Shown here piece by piece: positions 42,900-52,424 of a stretch of DNA of 64,000 nucleotides. The translations under genes and the position numbers were made by a program. Numbering within the stretch: the stretch's first letter is position 1; each line of letters opens with the position of its first letter. The DNA is from Vulcanimicrobiota bacterium (GTDB lineage Bacteria > Vulcanimicrobiota > Xenobia > Xenobiales > Xenobiaceae): NCBI GenBank assembly GCA_944322965.1, contig CALUQR010000004.1:206214-270213 (forward strand), given 5' to 3'. Below the pieces are notes generated by a model. It searched no databases and was not told the origin of the DNA. It saw only the letters and a list, made by a program, of their open reading frames with translations.

Positions 42900-42916
42900 G
42901 CCCTCCCCCCGGGAGG
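42900..42916 (-). terminator. Weak hairpin after the response regulator
   Basis: CCCTCCC and GGGAGGG arms lie directly behind the response regulator stop. No T-run follows on the minus strand, so termination is uncertain. Confidence 0.3.
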
Positions 42917-42918
42917 GA

Positions 42919-43638
42919 CTACTGTCCGCCATACTCGCAGAACCTATATCCCAAACCGCGCTCATTGAAGATATAACGCGGATTGGCGGGGTCGGGCTCG
43001 ATCTTTTTGCGCAAATAGTTGACGTAGAGGCGCAAGAGCTGGGTATCGTCTCGATACTCTGGGCCCCAGACCTTAGAGAGTAAGTTCTCGTGGCTCAAGA
43101 GTTTGCCCGGATTATTGACGAAATGGTAGAGCAGCTTATATTCCGTAGGGCGCAGGTGGACCTCTTGACCCTCCACCTCCGCTAAGCGCCTATCGAAATC
43201 GACGGTCAAGCGGGAATCGATAACGACCCGATTGCGGGCCATGGGGGCGGGAGCGTCTAAGCGGCGCAAGACGGCCTTTATGCGCCCTATCAACTCCCGA
43301 TGGCTAAAGGGTTTGCCGATATAGTCGTCGGCCCCCAACTCTAAGCCCCGCACCCTAGCCTCTTCGTCATCTTGGACTGTGAGCATAATGCAAGGGATCC
43401 CTAAGGAGCGGCGCACATTCTCTAAGACTTCAAAGCCGGACATATCGGGCAGATTGACGTCTAAGAGGGCCAAATCGGGCAGCTCGTCGCGAATGCGGCG
43501 AATCCCCTCTTGGCCGGTAGTGGCCCCCGAGACCACGAAGCCCGCACTCTCCAAAATAGTACGGATGAGATCGAGGACGTGAGGATCGTCCTCTACGGCC
43601 ACCACGCGGCGGCCCTTATACGACTCTTGGGGGTTCAC
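42919..43638 (-). CDS. OmpR/PhoB-type response regulator, KdpE-like
   Basis: The 239-residue protein has a receiver domain with the acidic pocket VEDDPHVLD, phosphoacceptor Asp60 in LLDVNLPDMSGFEVL and Lys in ADDYIGKPFS. A winged-helix domain follows (about 140-235): LRPTEYKLLYHFVNNPGKLL, NYLRKKIEPDPANPRYIF and RGLGYRF. The C-terminal pattern is close to KdpE. The GTG start is read from an AGGAGA site within the end of the kinase gene, so the two are translationally coupled. Confidence 0.93.
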   Translation of the reverse strand: MNPQESYKGRRVVAVEDDPHVLDLIRTILESAGFVVSGATTGQEGIRRIRDELPDLALLDVNLPDMSGFEVLENVRRSLGIPCIMLTVQDDEEARVRGLELGADDYIGKPFSHRELIGRIKAVLRRLDAPAPMARNRVVIDSRLTVDFDRRLAEVEGQEVHLRPTEYKLLYHFVNNPGKLLSHENLLSKVWGPEYRDDTQLLRLYVNYLRKKIEPDPANPRYIFNERGLGYRFCEYGGQ

Positions 43639-43641
43639 TAG

Positions 43642-45270
43642 TTAAGTCTCCTTCTGGGGTATGGTGAAATAGAAGCAAGCTCCACCCTGAGGGCCACGGA
43701 TCACCCCAATAGAGCCGCCATGAGCCTCCACGATAGATTTGGCGATAAAGAGCCCTAAGCCGCTGCCGCGCACCTTCTGCTGCTCAGGGCCGCGCTGGAA
43801 GAGACCGAAGAGGCGCTGCGCTTCCTCCGCGCTCACGCCCGGACCCTCGTCGATGACGGCCACGATCACCTGCTGAGCGTGGCTGCGCGCCTCCACGGTT
43901 ACTTCACCCAGGGGGCTATACTTAATGGCATTCTCCACTAAGTTACTTAAAACTTGCTCTAAACGGCCCGCATCCGCCCAAACGTTGGGAACTTGTAATT
44001 CAATTTTAGTGCGAATCTTTAAACCTTTAGCTTCGGCCAGAGGCTCCAAACGGCGGGCCGTCTTCTCCACTAAGCGCCCTATATCGACCTCCTCCCGCTG
44101 GAGGCAGATCCCGCCCGCTTGGATGGAGGCCGCCTCTAAGATCTCGCGCACCATCTTCTGCAGGCGCTCGCTCTCCTCTAAGATGACTTGGGCCTTCTCT
44201 CGGATGACCCCGGGTTCCAGTTCGATCTCCGGATCGCTCAAGAGTCCGGCGAAACCGCGAATGACGGCGATAGGGGTCTGCAATTCGTGGGACATAGCGG
44301 AGAGGAAGATCTTACCTAAACGCTCCGTCTCTTTGCGGCGACTAATATCGCGCACCGTCAAGACCCAACCGCTGGGGAGGCCGGAACTATCGCGCACGGT
44401 GAGGCCGGTCACCTCTACGTCCAATTTCTGACCTTGGCGATCGGTCAAAACGGCCTCTACGGGATCGGCGCTAATCGTCAAATTGATAGAGCCGGGCTGA
44501 TTGTAGAGCGCCAGGCCGTAGCCCCCCTTAGAGGGCGGCGCAGCCCCCTCTTGGCGCCCCCCCAGGGCGGAGATGGGCGCCACTTGGTAGAGGGGACGGC
44601 CCACCGCTTCGGCTACCGTCCAGCCGCTCATACTCTCTAGAGCGGGGTTTAAGCCTACAATCTTGCCCTCGCGGTCGACGATAGCCACCCCGTCGTTGGA
44701 GCGGTTGAGGAGCGTCTCAAACCAGTTGCGCTCGCGCATCAAATTGTAGAGTAAACCCGCCTGGCGCACCGTGCTCTCGATGCGGTCTAAGACCAGATTG
44801 TACATCTGGGGATAGCGGCGCAAAAAGGTGGGCAGATCGTGGGAGTGGAGGAGGACGAAGAGACCTACTAGCTCGCCGTCTATTAAGACGGGCATAGTCA
44901 GAGCGTAGAGGCGGCCCAAACCGGCTTTTAAACTCTTACTTTGCAATTCGCGCTGCAGGGCGCGCAGATTGGCTAAGGGGCCTCGCCCCACCTTGCTCCA
45001 GCGGCTAGGCAGGCTCTCCTCAATATACTTATGGACGCAATCTAAGAGCTTACCGCGCACCGGCTCCGGGAGCGCCCAGGTAAAGGAGCGCATATGGCGG
45101 CGCTCTAAAGAGCCGCCCCATAAGATTAAGAGGCTAGCCTTGCCGCCGGAACTCTCCACTAAGCGGCGTAAGAGCCCCTCCAGTTCCGACTCTGAGTAAG
45201 AGCTAGCCGCCTCCTCATGGTTAACTACGCTGGGCAGCGCGGGCTCAGCTACCGTCAAGGCTTTATCCAT
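43642..45270 (-). CDS. GAF-PAS sensor histidine kinase
   Basis: The 542-residue cytoplasmic kinase has no membrane helix. A GAF-like domain (about 30-190, LGRLYALTMPVLIDGELVGL) is followed by a PAS domain (about 190-310, RSNDGVAIVDREGKIVGLNP). The H-box MSHELQTPIAVIRGFAGLL carries the phosphorylated His near residue 327. The ATPase part has the N-box NLVENAIKYSP, G1 VIDEGPGVS and G2 GSGLGLFIAKSIVEAHGG. It is 3 bp before its response regulator. Signal is unknown; GAF and PAS suggest a cytosolic small molecule or redox cue. Confidence 0.93.
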   Translation of the reverse strand: MDKALTVAEPALPSVVNHEEAASSYSESELEGLLRRLVESSGGKASLLILWGGSLERRHMRSFTWALPEPVRGKLLDCVHKYIEESLPSRWSKVGRGPLANLRALQRELQSKSLKAGLGRLYALTMPVLIDGELVGLFVLLHSHDLPTFLRRYPQMYNLVLDRIESTVRQAGLLYNLMRERNWFETLLNRSNDGVAIVDREGKIVGLNPALESMSGWTVAEAVGRPLYQVAPISALGGRQEGAAPPSKGGYGLALYNQPGSINLTISADPVEAVLTDRQGQKLDVEVTGLTVRDSSGLPSGWVLTVRDISRRKETERLGKIFLSAMSHELQTPIAVIRGFAGLLSDPEIELEPGVIREKAQVILEESERLQKMVREILEAASIQAGGICLQREEVDIGRLVEKTARRLEPLAEAKGLKIRTKIELQVPNVWADAGRLEQVLSNLVENAIKYSPLGEVTVEARSHAQQVIVAVIDEGPGVSAEEAQRLFGLFQRGPEQQKVRGSGLGLFIAKSIVEAHGGSIGVIRGPQGGACFYFTIPQKET

Positions 45271-45276
45271 AACCTT

Positions 45277-46008
45277 TTAACCTCTCTCTTTATAAGCTAA
45301 CCACCGGGCGCGCTCGGCGGCGGGCAGGCGCTCAATGGCGTAGCGCAAGGCGACACGCGCTAATTGGGGGGCGTAAAGTTCTAAGAAGGCCTCTAAACGG
45401 TCGGGCCGACGCTTGCCCATCTCCCGCAACATCCAACCGCACGCCTTATGGATGAGATCGTGGGGGTGATCGATAAAGAAGCGCGCTAAGGTCCAGGTCT
45501 CTTCCCAGCGCCCCACCTTCAAAAGGGAGAGGGTAGCTACTAAAGAGAGGCGCTCCTCCCAGAGCTTACCGGAATGGGCCAAAAGGTAGAGCAGCGTGGG
45601 AGGGTGGGAGCGCGCGTACTCCCCCAAGATAGAGGCCGAGTTATCGACTAGATCCCAAGAGTTGACCTGGGTTCTATACTGCCAGTAAAGGGCTACGATC
45701 TGCCGCCCCCGCTCCTCCTCTCCCCTCTTTAAAGCTCTCTCCCAGGCCTTTTTCCAGCTCAAAAGGCCCGCTAAGCGCACCTCGTGGACGGGATCTAAGA
45801 CTAAGGATACAGCCTCCTCAGGCTCTAAGGGATAGAGCTTTAGAAGCCGGCGCACCTGGGGGACGGCCACCCCCCAAAAGAGGTCCCCTTCCCCATACTG
45901 GCCAGGCCCCACTTTAAAAAAGCGCTTGGCCCCCGCCGCTCGCTCTCTATCGCTAAGAGCGGCCAACTCCCGCCGCAGCGCTGGCGCTAGAGACGACTCC
46001 CCCGCCAT
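45277..46008 (-). CDS. DNA alkylation repair protein, AlkD family
   Basis: HEAT-like repeat DNA glycosylase family that removes N3- and N7-alkylpurines. The 243-residue protein shows FFKVGPGQYGEGDLFWGVAV, VPQVRRLLKL, LLSWKKAWERA, the central WDLVDNSASILGEYARS with the Asp used by AlkD, and HDLIHKACGWMLREMGKR. It lies 6 bp upstream of the sensor kinase, so repair and the two-component system may share a transcript. Activity is inferred from family. Confidence 0.9.
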   Translation of the reverse strand: MAGESSLAPALRRELAALSDRERAAGAKRFFKVGPGQYGEGDLFWGVAVPQVRRLLKLYPLEPEEAVSLVLDPVHEVRLAGLLSWKKAWERALKRGEEERGRQIVALYWQYRTQVNSWDLVDNSASILGEYARSHPPTLLYLLAHSGKLWEERLSLVATLSLLKVGRWEETWTLARFFIDHPHDLIHKACGWMLREMGKRRPDRLEAFLELYAPQLARVALRYAIERLPAAERARWLAYKERG

Positions 46009-46020
46009 TAGATCTGGAGC

Positions 46021-46452
46021 CTACCCATCTTCCGCTTCCTTAACGGGAGCGGGACTTTGTGAGCGCAGGCGGCGGCTCTCTAACCAGGCGTCTAGAGCGG
46101 ACCAGAGATAGAAGATAGCCGCTCCCCCGCCCCAGAGTAGAGCCCTACTAAAGCGCACGCTTAAACCTCCCAGTCGCCAACTATCGGCGGGGAAGGGGCT
46201 CGTAATATGGGCCTCGGGGGCGAAGATTTCGAAGATGCCGGCCACTAAGTAGTAAGCGCTCCAGGCCGCTAAGAAGGTAAAGATTAGGCCAAAGAAGAGG
46301 GCCTTACCCGTCGAGCGATTCATCATCTGACCGGCGCCCGGATAGAGGAAGAGCGAAAAGGCCGCCGCCATCCAGGGGGAGGTGGTGCGCTCGCGGCTTC
46401 CTAAGAGGGCGGAGAGATCTAAGCTGCTAGTTGAGGGTCGAGAGTCGCTCAT
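46021..46452 (-). CDS. Small membrane protein, YidH/TM2-like architecture
   Basis: The 143-residue protein has PWMAAAFSLFLYPGAGQMMN, the P-(A)-x-S-x-x-x-PGxGQ pattern of small membrane proteins that follow TM2 or DUF5683-like folds. Two further hydrophobic helices (GLIFTFLAAWSAYYLVAGIF and ALLWGGGAAIFYLWSALDA) follow. The tail is charged. It lies 12 bp upstream of the AlkD-type gene. Function is unknown. Confidence 0.7.
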   Translation of the reverse strand: MSDSRPSTSSLDLSALLGSRERTTSPWMAAAFSLFLYPGAGQMMNRSTGKALFFGLIFTFLAAWSAYYLVAGIFEIFAPEAHITSPFPADSWRLGGLSVRFSRALLWGGGAAIFYLWSALDAWLESRRLRSQSPAPVKEAEDG

Positions 46453-46472
46453 ACCTTACTCCTTTCACTAAA

Positions 46473-46523
46473 AGGATTGCGCCCCTGCCCGGGCGGGAGA
46501 AATTCCCGCCCGGGCAGGGGCGC
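46473..46523 (-). terminator. Terminator of the TetR/efflux operon
   Basis: A perfect 20-bp stem (46479-46498 with 46504-46523) encloses a 5-nt loop and is followed on the minus strand by AATCCTTTTAG. Confidence 0.88.
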
Positions 46524-46555
46524 CAAAGGGAGGGCGCGAGCGAAGCTAAGGCCCT

Positions 46556-47152
46556 TTAGTCGCGCTTTTTGATCCCGTAAAGGAGGGAGTCGACAAACTC
46601 CTCCACCTTAAAGTCGCTCTCCTCTTCGGTAATGTAATTCATCATTACCACGTGGATGAGGAGGGAGGCCGTAGCCTGAGGATCGAGGGGGCGCAACTCG
46701 CCTTGATCCATCTTAGTCTCAAAGTAGCGCACTAAGCCGCTGCGATCTTGGCTGCGCTGCTCGCGCAGGGCCTGGCCTACGGTGGGGAAGATAGCGGCCG
46801 CCCGCATGATGATCCAAAAGACCTCTTTATTGCGGCGCATCTCTTCCCCCAGCTCGGTCACAATTCTCGCCAAACCGTCCTCTACCGGCAGCTCAAAGTA
46901 GCTCTGCAAGCGCTGACTGAAGCTCTCGCTCTCACTGAAGCGCTTGACGACGCTCAATAAGAGCTCCTCTTTAGAGGCGTAGTAGTGGTAGAGCAACCCG
47001 GGCGACACGCCGGCCGCCTTGGCTATATCCTTAGTAGTAGTCCCCTCTAAGCCGTACTTGGCGAAGAGGTGGGTAGCCACATCTAAGAGCTGTTCTTTGC
47101 GGTCTTCATGGCGTACGCGCCCGCTTTTGGGAGAAGACGGTTGATGGAGCAT
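46556..47152 (-). CDS. TetR/AcrR family regulator of the efflux operon
   Basis: The 198-residue regulator has an N-terminal helix-turn-helix RKEQLLDVATHLFAKYGLEG and TTTKDIAKAAGVSPGLLYHY, with the usual ligand-binding C-terminal helical domain of about 140 residues. It is the last gene of the row adaptor-RND-TolC-TetR, 15 bp after the TolC gene, which suggests it autoregulates the operon. The imperfect inverted repeat near 53967 is a candidate target. The effector ligand is unknown. Confidence 0.92.
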   Translation of the reverse strand: MLHQPSSPKSGRVRHEDRKEQLLDVATHLFAKYGLEGTTTKDIAKAAGVSPGLLYHYYASKEELLLSVVKRFSESESFSQRLQSYFELPVEDGLARIVTELGEEMRRNKEVFWIIMRAAAIFPTVGQALREQRSQDRSGLVRYFETKMDQGELRPLDPQATASLLIHVVMMNYITEEESDFKVEEFVDSLLYGIKKRD

Positions 47153-47167
47153 TAGAGCGGAGCCTCC

Positions 47168-49216
47168 TTATTCTTCTTCCTTAGTCTCGACGGAGGAGGC
47201 TGCGGAGGGTTCGGTCGCAGCTTGAGGAGCGGCGCTGGGCTTTAAAGTCTGGGCCTTAATCTGCTGACTCAAGTTGTCGACCATCTCGACGTCGGCAGGC
47301 GACGGTTTGGCGGCCGGGGCCGGAATATCTTTGTCGCCGATGGGATCGATGAGCTCTTGGGCCTCGCTAGAGGGAGCCTCGTCGCTCAGATACCAAGCCT
47401 CTAAATCGGCCTTCAAGTCCGAAATATCTAAGGGACCGTCGACCGGGAAGGGATAGGCGCCCGAGGTAGCCAGCACCCAGTTGACGTTGGCCCCTAAGTA
47501 ACTGTACTTAGCGGTGGCCAAGCTGCGTTTAGCTTCGACCAGAGCCGACTGGGAGTCTAAGAGCTCGGTGGGGGTAGAGAGTCCGGCCGCGTAGCGCACT
47601 TCGGCCACGCGGTAGGCCTCTTCAGCCTGCTCTAAACCGACCCGCGCCTGGACGATGCGCTCCCAACGGGAGTTGAGGTTGTAATAGCACTGCTCCACAT
47701 CTAAGCGCACGCCCCGGTTGACGCTCTCTAAGTTGGCTTCCATCTGCTTGACGGCCGCCTCTAACTGGGCGCTCTGAGCCGCCTCCACCCCGCCGTCGAA
47801 GAGGGGCATGGAGAAGACTATGGAGGTATTCCACATCGTGTCGGGGGCCATCGCCGTAGCCCGAGAGTTAGTTACCGTACTCTGCAAGGAGAGGGTGGGG
47901 TTGGCGCTCGTGCGCGAGAGCTCTAAGCGGGCCCGGGCCGCCTCTTTAGCCCACTGGGCCGACTTGACGTCGGGGCGACGCTCCAGAGCGGCGGCGATCG
48001 ACTCCTCTAAGTTGTAGGTCGTAACGATATTGTCGGGGATATTCTCCCAATTGAAGGGGGCTAAGTTAAACTCCGTACCCTGGGGCAAGCCCATCTGGCT
48101 GCAGAGGCTGGCCTTAGCTAAGCGCAGGGCGTTCTTGGCCTCGATGAGGGTCAGTTCCGCCGCCGTAGCCGCCGAGCGGACCCGCAAGACGTCGAACTTA
48201 GCCGCCGTACCGCCGGCGTACATATCTTCGGCCTGCTTGAGCGAACTGCGCTGGGCCTCTAATTGCTGGTCGGCGATGACTACCGCCTCTTGGGCCAAAA
48301 GGACCTCTAAAAACTTAGTAGCCGTAGAGGCTAACTGGCTCTCTAAGACCTGGCGGTAACTCTCCAGAGCGGCGTACTCCGCCATCTGGGCGGCCAAGAC
48401 GGAGTAGTGCAAGCGCCCGAAGGTAGAGATCACCTGGTTGAGGGTTAAAGCGGCGTCGTAATTATGCTTAAAGCCCACTACGATCTTTTCGCCTTCCATC
48501 TCCATGGCGATTTCCGGCTCGGTGTAGGTGTAGGTAGCCCCTAAGCTGAGGGTAGGGTTGCCCCCCGTGTAGGCTTCTTCCGTGGCTCCTTTGGCCTGCT
48601 CGTAAGCGGCGCGGGCGGAGTTGAGCTCGGGCGAGTGGCGCATCGCTACCTGCATCGCCTGGCGCAGGGTGTAGAGGGGCGCCCCCTCTACGTCGCCCAC
48701 TTCAGCGGGCAGGATGGGCCCGGCCGGAGCTTCGGCCGGAGCGCTAGCCGCTTGGGAGGGGTTGGGCGCCTGCTCGGGAGCGTACTCCGTAGCTTTGGGC
48801 GCCGCCGAATGGGGGATAGTCAATTCCCCCTCCTGAGACTCTTTTTTAACCTGAGAGTCGGTCTGAGCTTTAGTCTCTTGCGACTTAGTAGGCTGAGCCT
48901 CAGTCTCCTCAGACTTGGTAGCCTCGCCTTGAGACTTGGTCTCTTGAGGTTGGGCCTCATCTTGAGACTTGGTCTCCTGAGGCTTAGCCTCTTGAGGCTT
49001 GGCCTCTGGAGACTTAGTAGCCTCAGTCTGGGCCGGACTCTGGGCCGCGGCCTGAGCTAAGGCGGGCAGACCCACTTGGACGGGGGTGGGAGCTGGCAAG
49101 TCGCCAGACTCTACCTCTTGAGCGTGAGCCGCGCCCGGCGCCAAGAGTGAAAGTCCCAAGGAGAGGGCCAGAGCCGACATCTTCCACTGGCTGGGCCAGC
49201 TATTGCGAATATTCAT
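47168..49216 (-). CDS. TolC-type outer membrane efflux protein with low-complexity insert
   Basis: Forms the outer membrane channel of the tripartite pump. A Sec signal peptide ends at APGAAHAQE. Two OEP repeats are visible: LRQAMQVAMRHSPELNSARAAY with a matching coiled coil, and NRGVRLDVEQCYYNLNSRWE, AGLSTPTELLDSQSALVEAK near the C-terminus. Between the signal and the barrel (about 50-150) lies a Gln/Lys/Glu/Ser/Thr-rich repeat region with TKSQE-, AKPQE- and ETKSQ-like units, which TolC lacks and which raises the length to 682. The C-terminal tail is also Pro/Ala/Glu-rich. It is co-transcribed with the RND gene. Confidence 0.92.
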   Translation of the reverse strand: MNIRNSWPSQWKMSALALSLGLSLLAPGAAHAQEVESGDLPAPTPVQVGLPALAQAAAQSPAQTEATKSPEAKPQEAKPQETKSQDEAQPQETKSQGEATKSEETEAQPTKSQETKAQTDSQVKKESQEGELTIPHSAAPKATEYAPEQAPNPSQAASAPAEAPAGPILPAEVGDVEGAPLYTLRQAMQVAMRHSPELNSARAAYEQAKGATEEAYTGGNPTLSLGATYTYTEPEIAMEMEGEKIVVGFKHNYDAALTLNQVISTFGRLHYSVLAAQMAEYAALESYRQVLESQLASTATKFLEVLLAQEAVVIADQQLEAQRSSLKQAEDMYAGGTAAKFDVLRVRSAATAAELTLIEAKNALRLAKASLCSQMGLPQGTEFNLAPFNWENIPDNIVTTYNLEESIAAALERRPDVKSAQWAKEAARARLELSRTSANPTLSLQSTVTNSRATAMAPDTMWNTSIVFSMPLFDGGVEAAQSAQLEAAVKQMEANLESVNRGVRLDVEQCYYNLNSRWERIVQARVGLEQAEEAYRVAEVRYAAGLSTPTELLDSQSALVEAKRSLATAKYSYLGANVNWVLATSGAYPFPVDGPLDISDLKADLEAWYLSDEAPSSEAQELIDPIGDKDIPAPAAKPSPADVEMVDNLSQQIKAQTLKPSAAPQAATEPSAASSVETKEEE

Positions 49217-49217
49217 C

Positions 49218-52200
49218 TTAGCGCCGCTCCTTTTCTTCAGAATCGATCACTTTGCCGGAACGCAGATCTTCCGCCTTCTTCAAGTTCAGACCCGAAGGCT
49301 GGGAGGGAATGCCCGCCGGATTCTCAGTGGCGAACTTAAAGCCCATGCGCTGCAAGAGAGCGACTATATTATTCATCGTGCCGTCGAAGGTGATATAGGC
49401 CGTAGGCACCACGAAGAGGGTCAGGAAGGTAGAGGTCAACATACCGCCGATTACGGCTACGCCCATGGCCGAGCGCACCTCGCCGCCTTCGGAGAGGGCT
49501 AAAGCTACGGGCACTACGCCGATGATCGTAGAGGCCGCAGTCATCAAGATGGGGCGCAGACGCAGAGGACCGGCCTTGAGCATCGCTTGGTGAGGATCTA
49601 AGCCCTCCTCCTCGCGCAATTGGTTGGCGAACTCTACTAACAAGATACCGTTACGGGTAACGATACCCACCAACATGATGATACCGATGAGGGCGAAGAT
49701 ACTGAGGTTCTCACCGCACAGGAAGAGAGCCAAGAAGACGCCGATCAAGGCCAAGGGCAGGGTCATCATAATGGTGAAGGGGTGGATAAAGGACTCGAAC
49801 TGAGCGGCCAGGATGAGGTAGACGATAGCTACCGAGCAGTAGAGGGCGAACATCATATATTCGGTCGACTCTTGCTGGTTGCGGGTCATACCGGAGGCGA
49901 TGAGCTTATAGCCGGGATAGTCGGCCAAGATCTTGCCTCCCTCTTCCTCTAACCAGAGAGCGGCCTGACCGGTAGTAATCTTACCGACTACTACGTTACA
50001 GCTGATATTTACGGCCCGCATACGGTCGTAACGTCGGATGGAGTTAGGACCTAAGCCCTCTACTACGTCGGCCACGCTGCGTACGCGCACGTTGGAACCG
50101 GTGGGGGTCTGGATGAGGATAGAGTTGATCGATTCGGCGTCGGTACGGAAGCTATCTTCCGCCTTGACGCGTACGTCGTAGCGCTTACTGCCAATTTTGA
50201 ACTTAGCCGCATCGACACCGCTCATCATCACCTGGATGGCGGTCGTAATGTCGCTGGTATTCAAACCGACGTCGGCGGCGCTGTCGCGGCGCGGATAGAC
50301 GGAGATTTGGGGCTTAATGAGCTCTAAGTCGTCGTCGGCGTCGCTCAGGTTGGGGTTGGACTCGATGAGGTCGATCATCTTAGTGGTCAAGATCTCTAAA
50401 GTATCGAGATCGGGACCCTGGAGAGCGTACTCCACGTCGCTCTGACGGCCGCCGCCGCCCATCGTAGGAATGTGGGAGGGGATAGCCTGCACGCCGGGGA
50501 TCTGCTCTAAGCGCACGCGCATCTCGTCCATAATCTGCTGCTGACTCTTCTCGCGCTCCGATTTAGGAACCAGCTGCACGATGATAGTAGCTTCGTTGAC
50601 CTGGCTGGTCTGGGGGTTACCGATCATCTCCAGGATCTCAGTCGTCTCCGGCCACTCGCGCACCGCGTTGTAAATCTCGCGGCAGCGGGCGTCGGTCAAG
50701 GCCAGAGAGGTGCCGATGGGGGTCTCTACGGCGATCAAGAAGGAGCTGCGGTCGGCGTTGGGGGAGAACTCGTCGCCCACTAAGGTGGCTAAGAAGAGAC
50801 CGCCCGCCAAACAGATGAAGGCGAAGACGATGACCATCACGCGGGTAAAGCGATTGCGCAAGCAGATGTGCAACCAGGAGCGATAAGTATCGTCCATCCA
50901 GGTCATAAAGGCGGCCACCGCTCGGGTAAAGACGTTCTCGTTACTCTCCCTAGAGAGCCAACGCTTACAGAGCATGGGGGTGATCGTTACCGAGACTACG
51001 TAGGAGAGCGCGATAGCGATACCTACGCTAATACCGAACTGGTAGAAGACGCGGCCGATAATACCGCCCATGAAGGCCACCGGCAAGAAGATGGCGGCGA
51101 TCGTCATCGTAGCGGCCAAGACGGCGAAGGCTACCTCGCTCGTACCGTCCTTAGCGGCGATCTCCGAGGAGGGAGCCCCTTCCTCTAAGTGGCGGAAGAT
51201 ATTCTCCAAGACTACGATCGTGTCGTCTACTACCAGACCTACGGCTAGGGACATAGCCAACATGGTGATCTGGTTGACGGTGAAGTCCATGAAGTACATG
51301 AACCCGAAGGCGCCCATCAAGGAGGCCGGGATAGCGATCGTGGAGATGACCGTCATCTTGATAGAACGCAAGAAGAGGTAGATGATGACCGCGGTAAAGA
51401 AGGCGCCGATCAAGAGGTCGTGACCTACGCCGTTGACGGAGTCTTCAATAAATTCGGAGGTGTCGTAAGTGACCTCTAAGGAGAGACCCGGCGGCAAGAA
51501 GGTCCGGAACTCGGGCAGACGCTCGCGCACCTCTTTAGCGATAGCTACGGTATTGGCGCCCGTCTGCTTAATGACGGCCAGGGTTACGCAGGGTTGACCA
51601 TTAGAGCGGGAGTGGTTGCGGATATCTTCCTCGCCGTCTTCCACGCGCCCAATATCTTTGAGTCTAACAGCCGCCCCTTTGCGCCAGACGACGGCCATAT
51701 TTTCCATCTCGTCGACGTCGGTATACTCGCCTTCCATCTTGATGGTCGACTCGCGCTCGTCCGTCTCAATACGACCGCCCGGCAACTCGACGTGCCAAGC
51801 GTTCAAAGCGCTCAGTACCTGGGCGGGACCGACGCTATACTTTTCCATCTTAGCCGCATCGAGCCAGATACGCACGTTGCGCTCGCGGAAACCGTAGAGC
51901 TGGACGCTACCGACGCCGCTCAGACTCTGGATCTGGTCCTTTAAGATATCGTCGGCTATTTGGGAGAGGCGCTGGTAGGGGACGTCTCCGGAGAGGGTCA
52001 AGTAGACGATAGGAGAGGCGTCGGGGTCGATCTTCTGCACCAAGGGGGGATCGATACCGGTAGGTAGATCCTGCTCGGCGATGGAGACCTTGTCGCGCAC
52101 CTCTTGGGTAGCTACGTCGATATCGCGGTCCAACTCGAACTCTACGATAATGGAGGAGTAGCCTTCGTAAGAGGTACTGCTGATACGGCGGATACCTTCG

Positions 52201-52421
52201 ATAGTACCCACCTGCTCTTCAATAATATTAGTGACGTCCTGGTCGATAACTTCCGGGTCGGCGCCTAGGTAGGTGGTATTAACCGAAACTACGGGGATAT
52301 CGAAGTCTGGCATCAAGTCTACGCCCATACGGGTATAGCCCAAAACGCCCAGCAGGAGGAGAGAGATCAATAAGACCGTCGTAAAGACTGGTCGCTTAAT
52401 ACAAAATTCCCAGATAGACAC
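49218..52421 (-). CDS. RND efflux permease, AcrB/MexB-like (HAE-1)
   Basis: The 1067-residue proton-driven inner membrane pump has twelve membrane helices and two large periplasmic loops. TM4 carries AVGLVVDDTIVVLENIFRHL, the Asp pair for proton relay. The N-terminus is MSIWEFCIKRPVFTTVLLIS and the helix region GMLTSTFLTLFVVPTAY ends the second half. Porter domain stretches such as SGVGSVQLYGFRERNVRIWL fit the drug efflux subfamily rather than CusA. The C-terminal cytoplasmic tail of about 40 residues is charged. The GTG start lies 4 bp after the adaptor stop. Confidence 0.96.
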   Translation of the reverse strand: MSIWEFCIKRPVFTTVLLISLLLLGVLGYTRMGVDLMPDFDIPVVSVNTTYLGADPEVIDQDVTNIIEEQVGTIEGIRRISSTSYEGYSSIIVEFELDRDIDVATQEVRDKVSIAEQDLPTGIDPPLVQKIDPDASPIVYLTLSGDVPYQRLSQIADDILKDQIQSLSGVGSVQLYGFRERNVRIWLDAAKMEKYSVGPAQVLSALNAWHVELPGGRIETDERESTIKMEGEYTDVDEMENMAVVWRKGAAVRLKDIGRVEDGEEDIRNHSRSNGQPCVTLAVIKQTGANTVAIAKEVRERLPEFRTFLPPGLSLEVTYDTSEFIEDSVNGVGHDLLIGAFFTAVIIYLFLRSIKMTVISTIAIPASLMGAFGFMYFMDFTVNQITMLAMSLAVGLVVDDTIVVLENIFRHLEEGAPSSEIAAKDGTSEVAFAVLAATMTIAAIFLPVAFMGGIIGRVFYQFGISVGIAIALSYVVSVTITPMLCKRWLSRESNENVFTRAVAAFMTWMDDTYRSWLHICLRNRFTRVMVIVFAFICLAGGLFLATLVGDEFSPNADRSSFLIAVETPIGTSLALTDARCREIYNAVREWPETTEILEMIGNPQTSQVNEATIIVQLVPKSEREKSQQQIMDEMRVRLEQIPGVQAIPSHIPTMGGGGRQSDVEYALQGPDLDTLEILTTKMIDLIESNPNLSDADDDLELIKPQISVYPRRDSAADVGLNTSDITTAIQVMMSGVDAAKFKIGSKRYDVRVKAEDSFRTDAESINSILIQTPTGSNVRVRSVADVVEGLGPNSIRRYDRMRAVNISCNVVVGKITTGQAALWLEEEGGKILADYPGYKLIASGMTRNQQESTEYMMFALYCSVAIVYLILAAQFESFIHPFTIMMTLPLALIGVFLALFLCGENLSIFALIGIIMLVGIVTRNGILLVEFANQLREEEGLDPHQAMLKAGPLRLRPILMTAASTIIGVVPVALALSEGGEVRSAMGVAVIGGMLTSTFLTLFVVPTAYITFDGTMNNIVALLQRMGFKFATENPAGIPSQPSGLNLKKAEDLRSGKVIDSEEKERR

Positions 52422-52424
52422 AGG

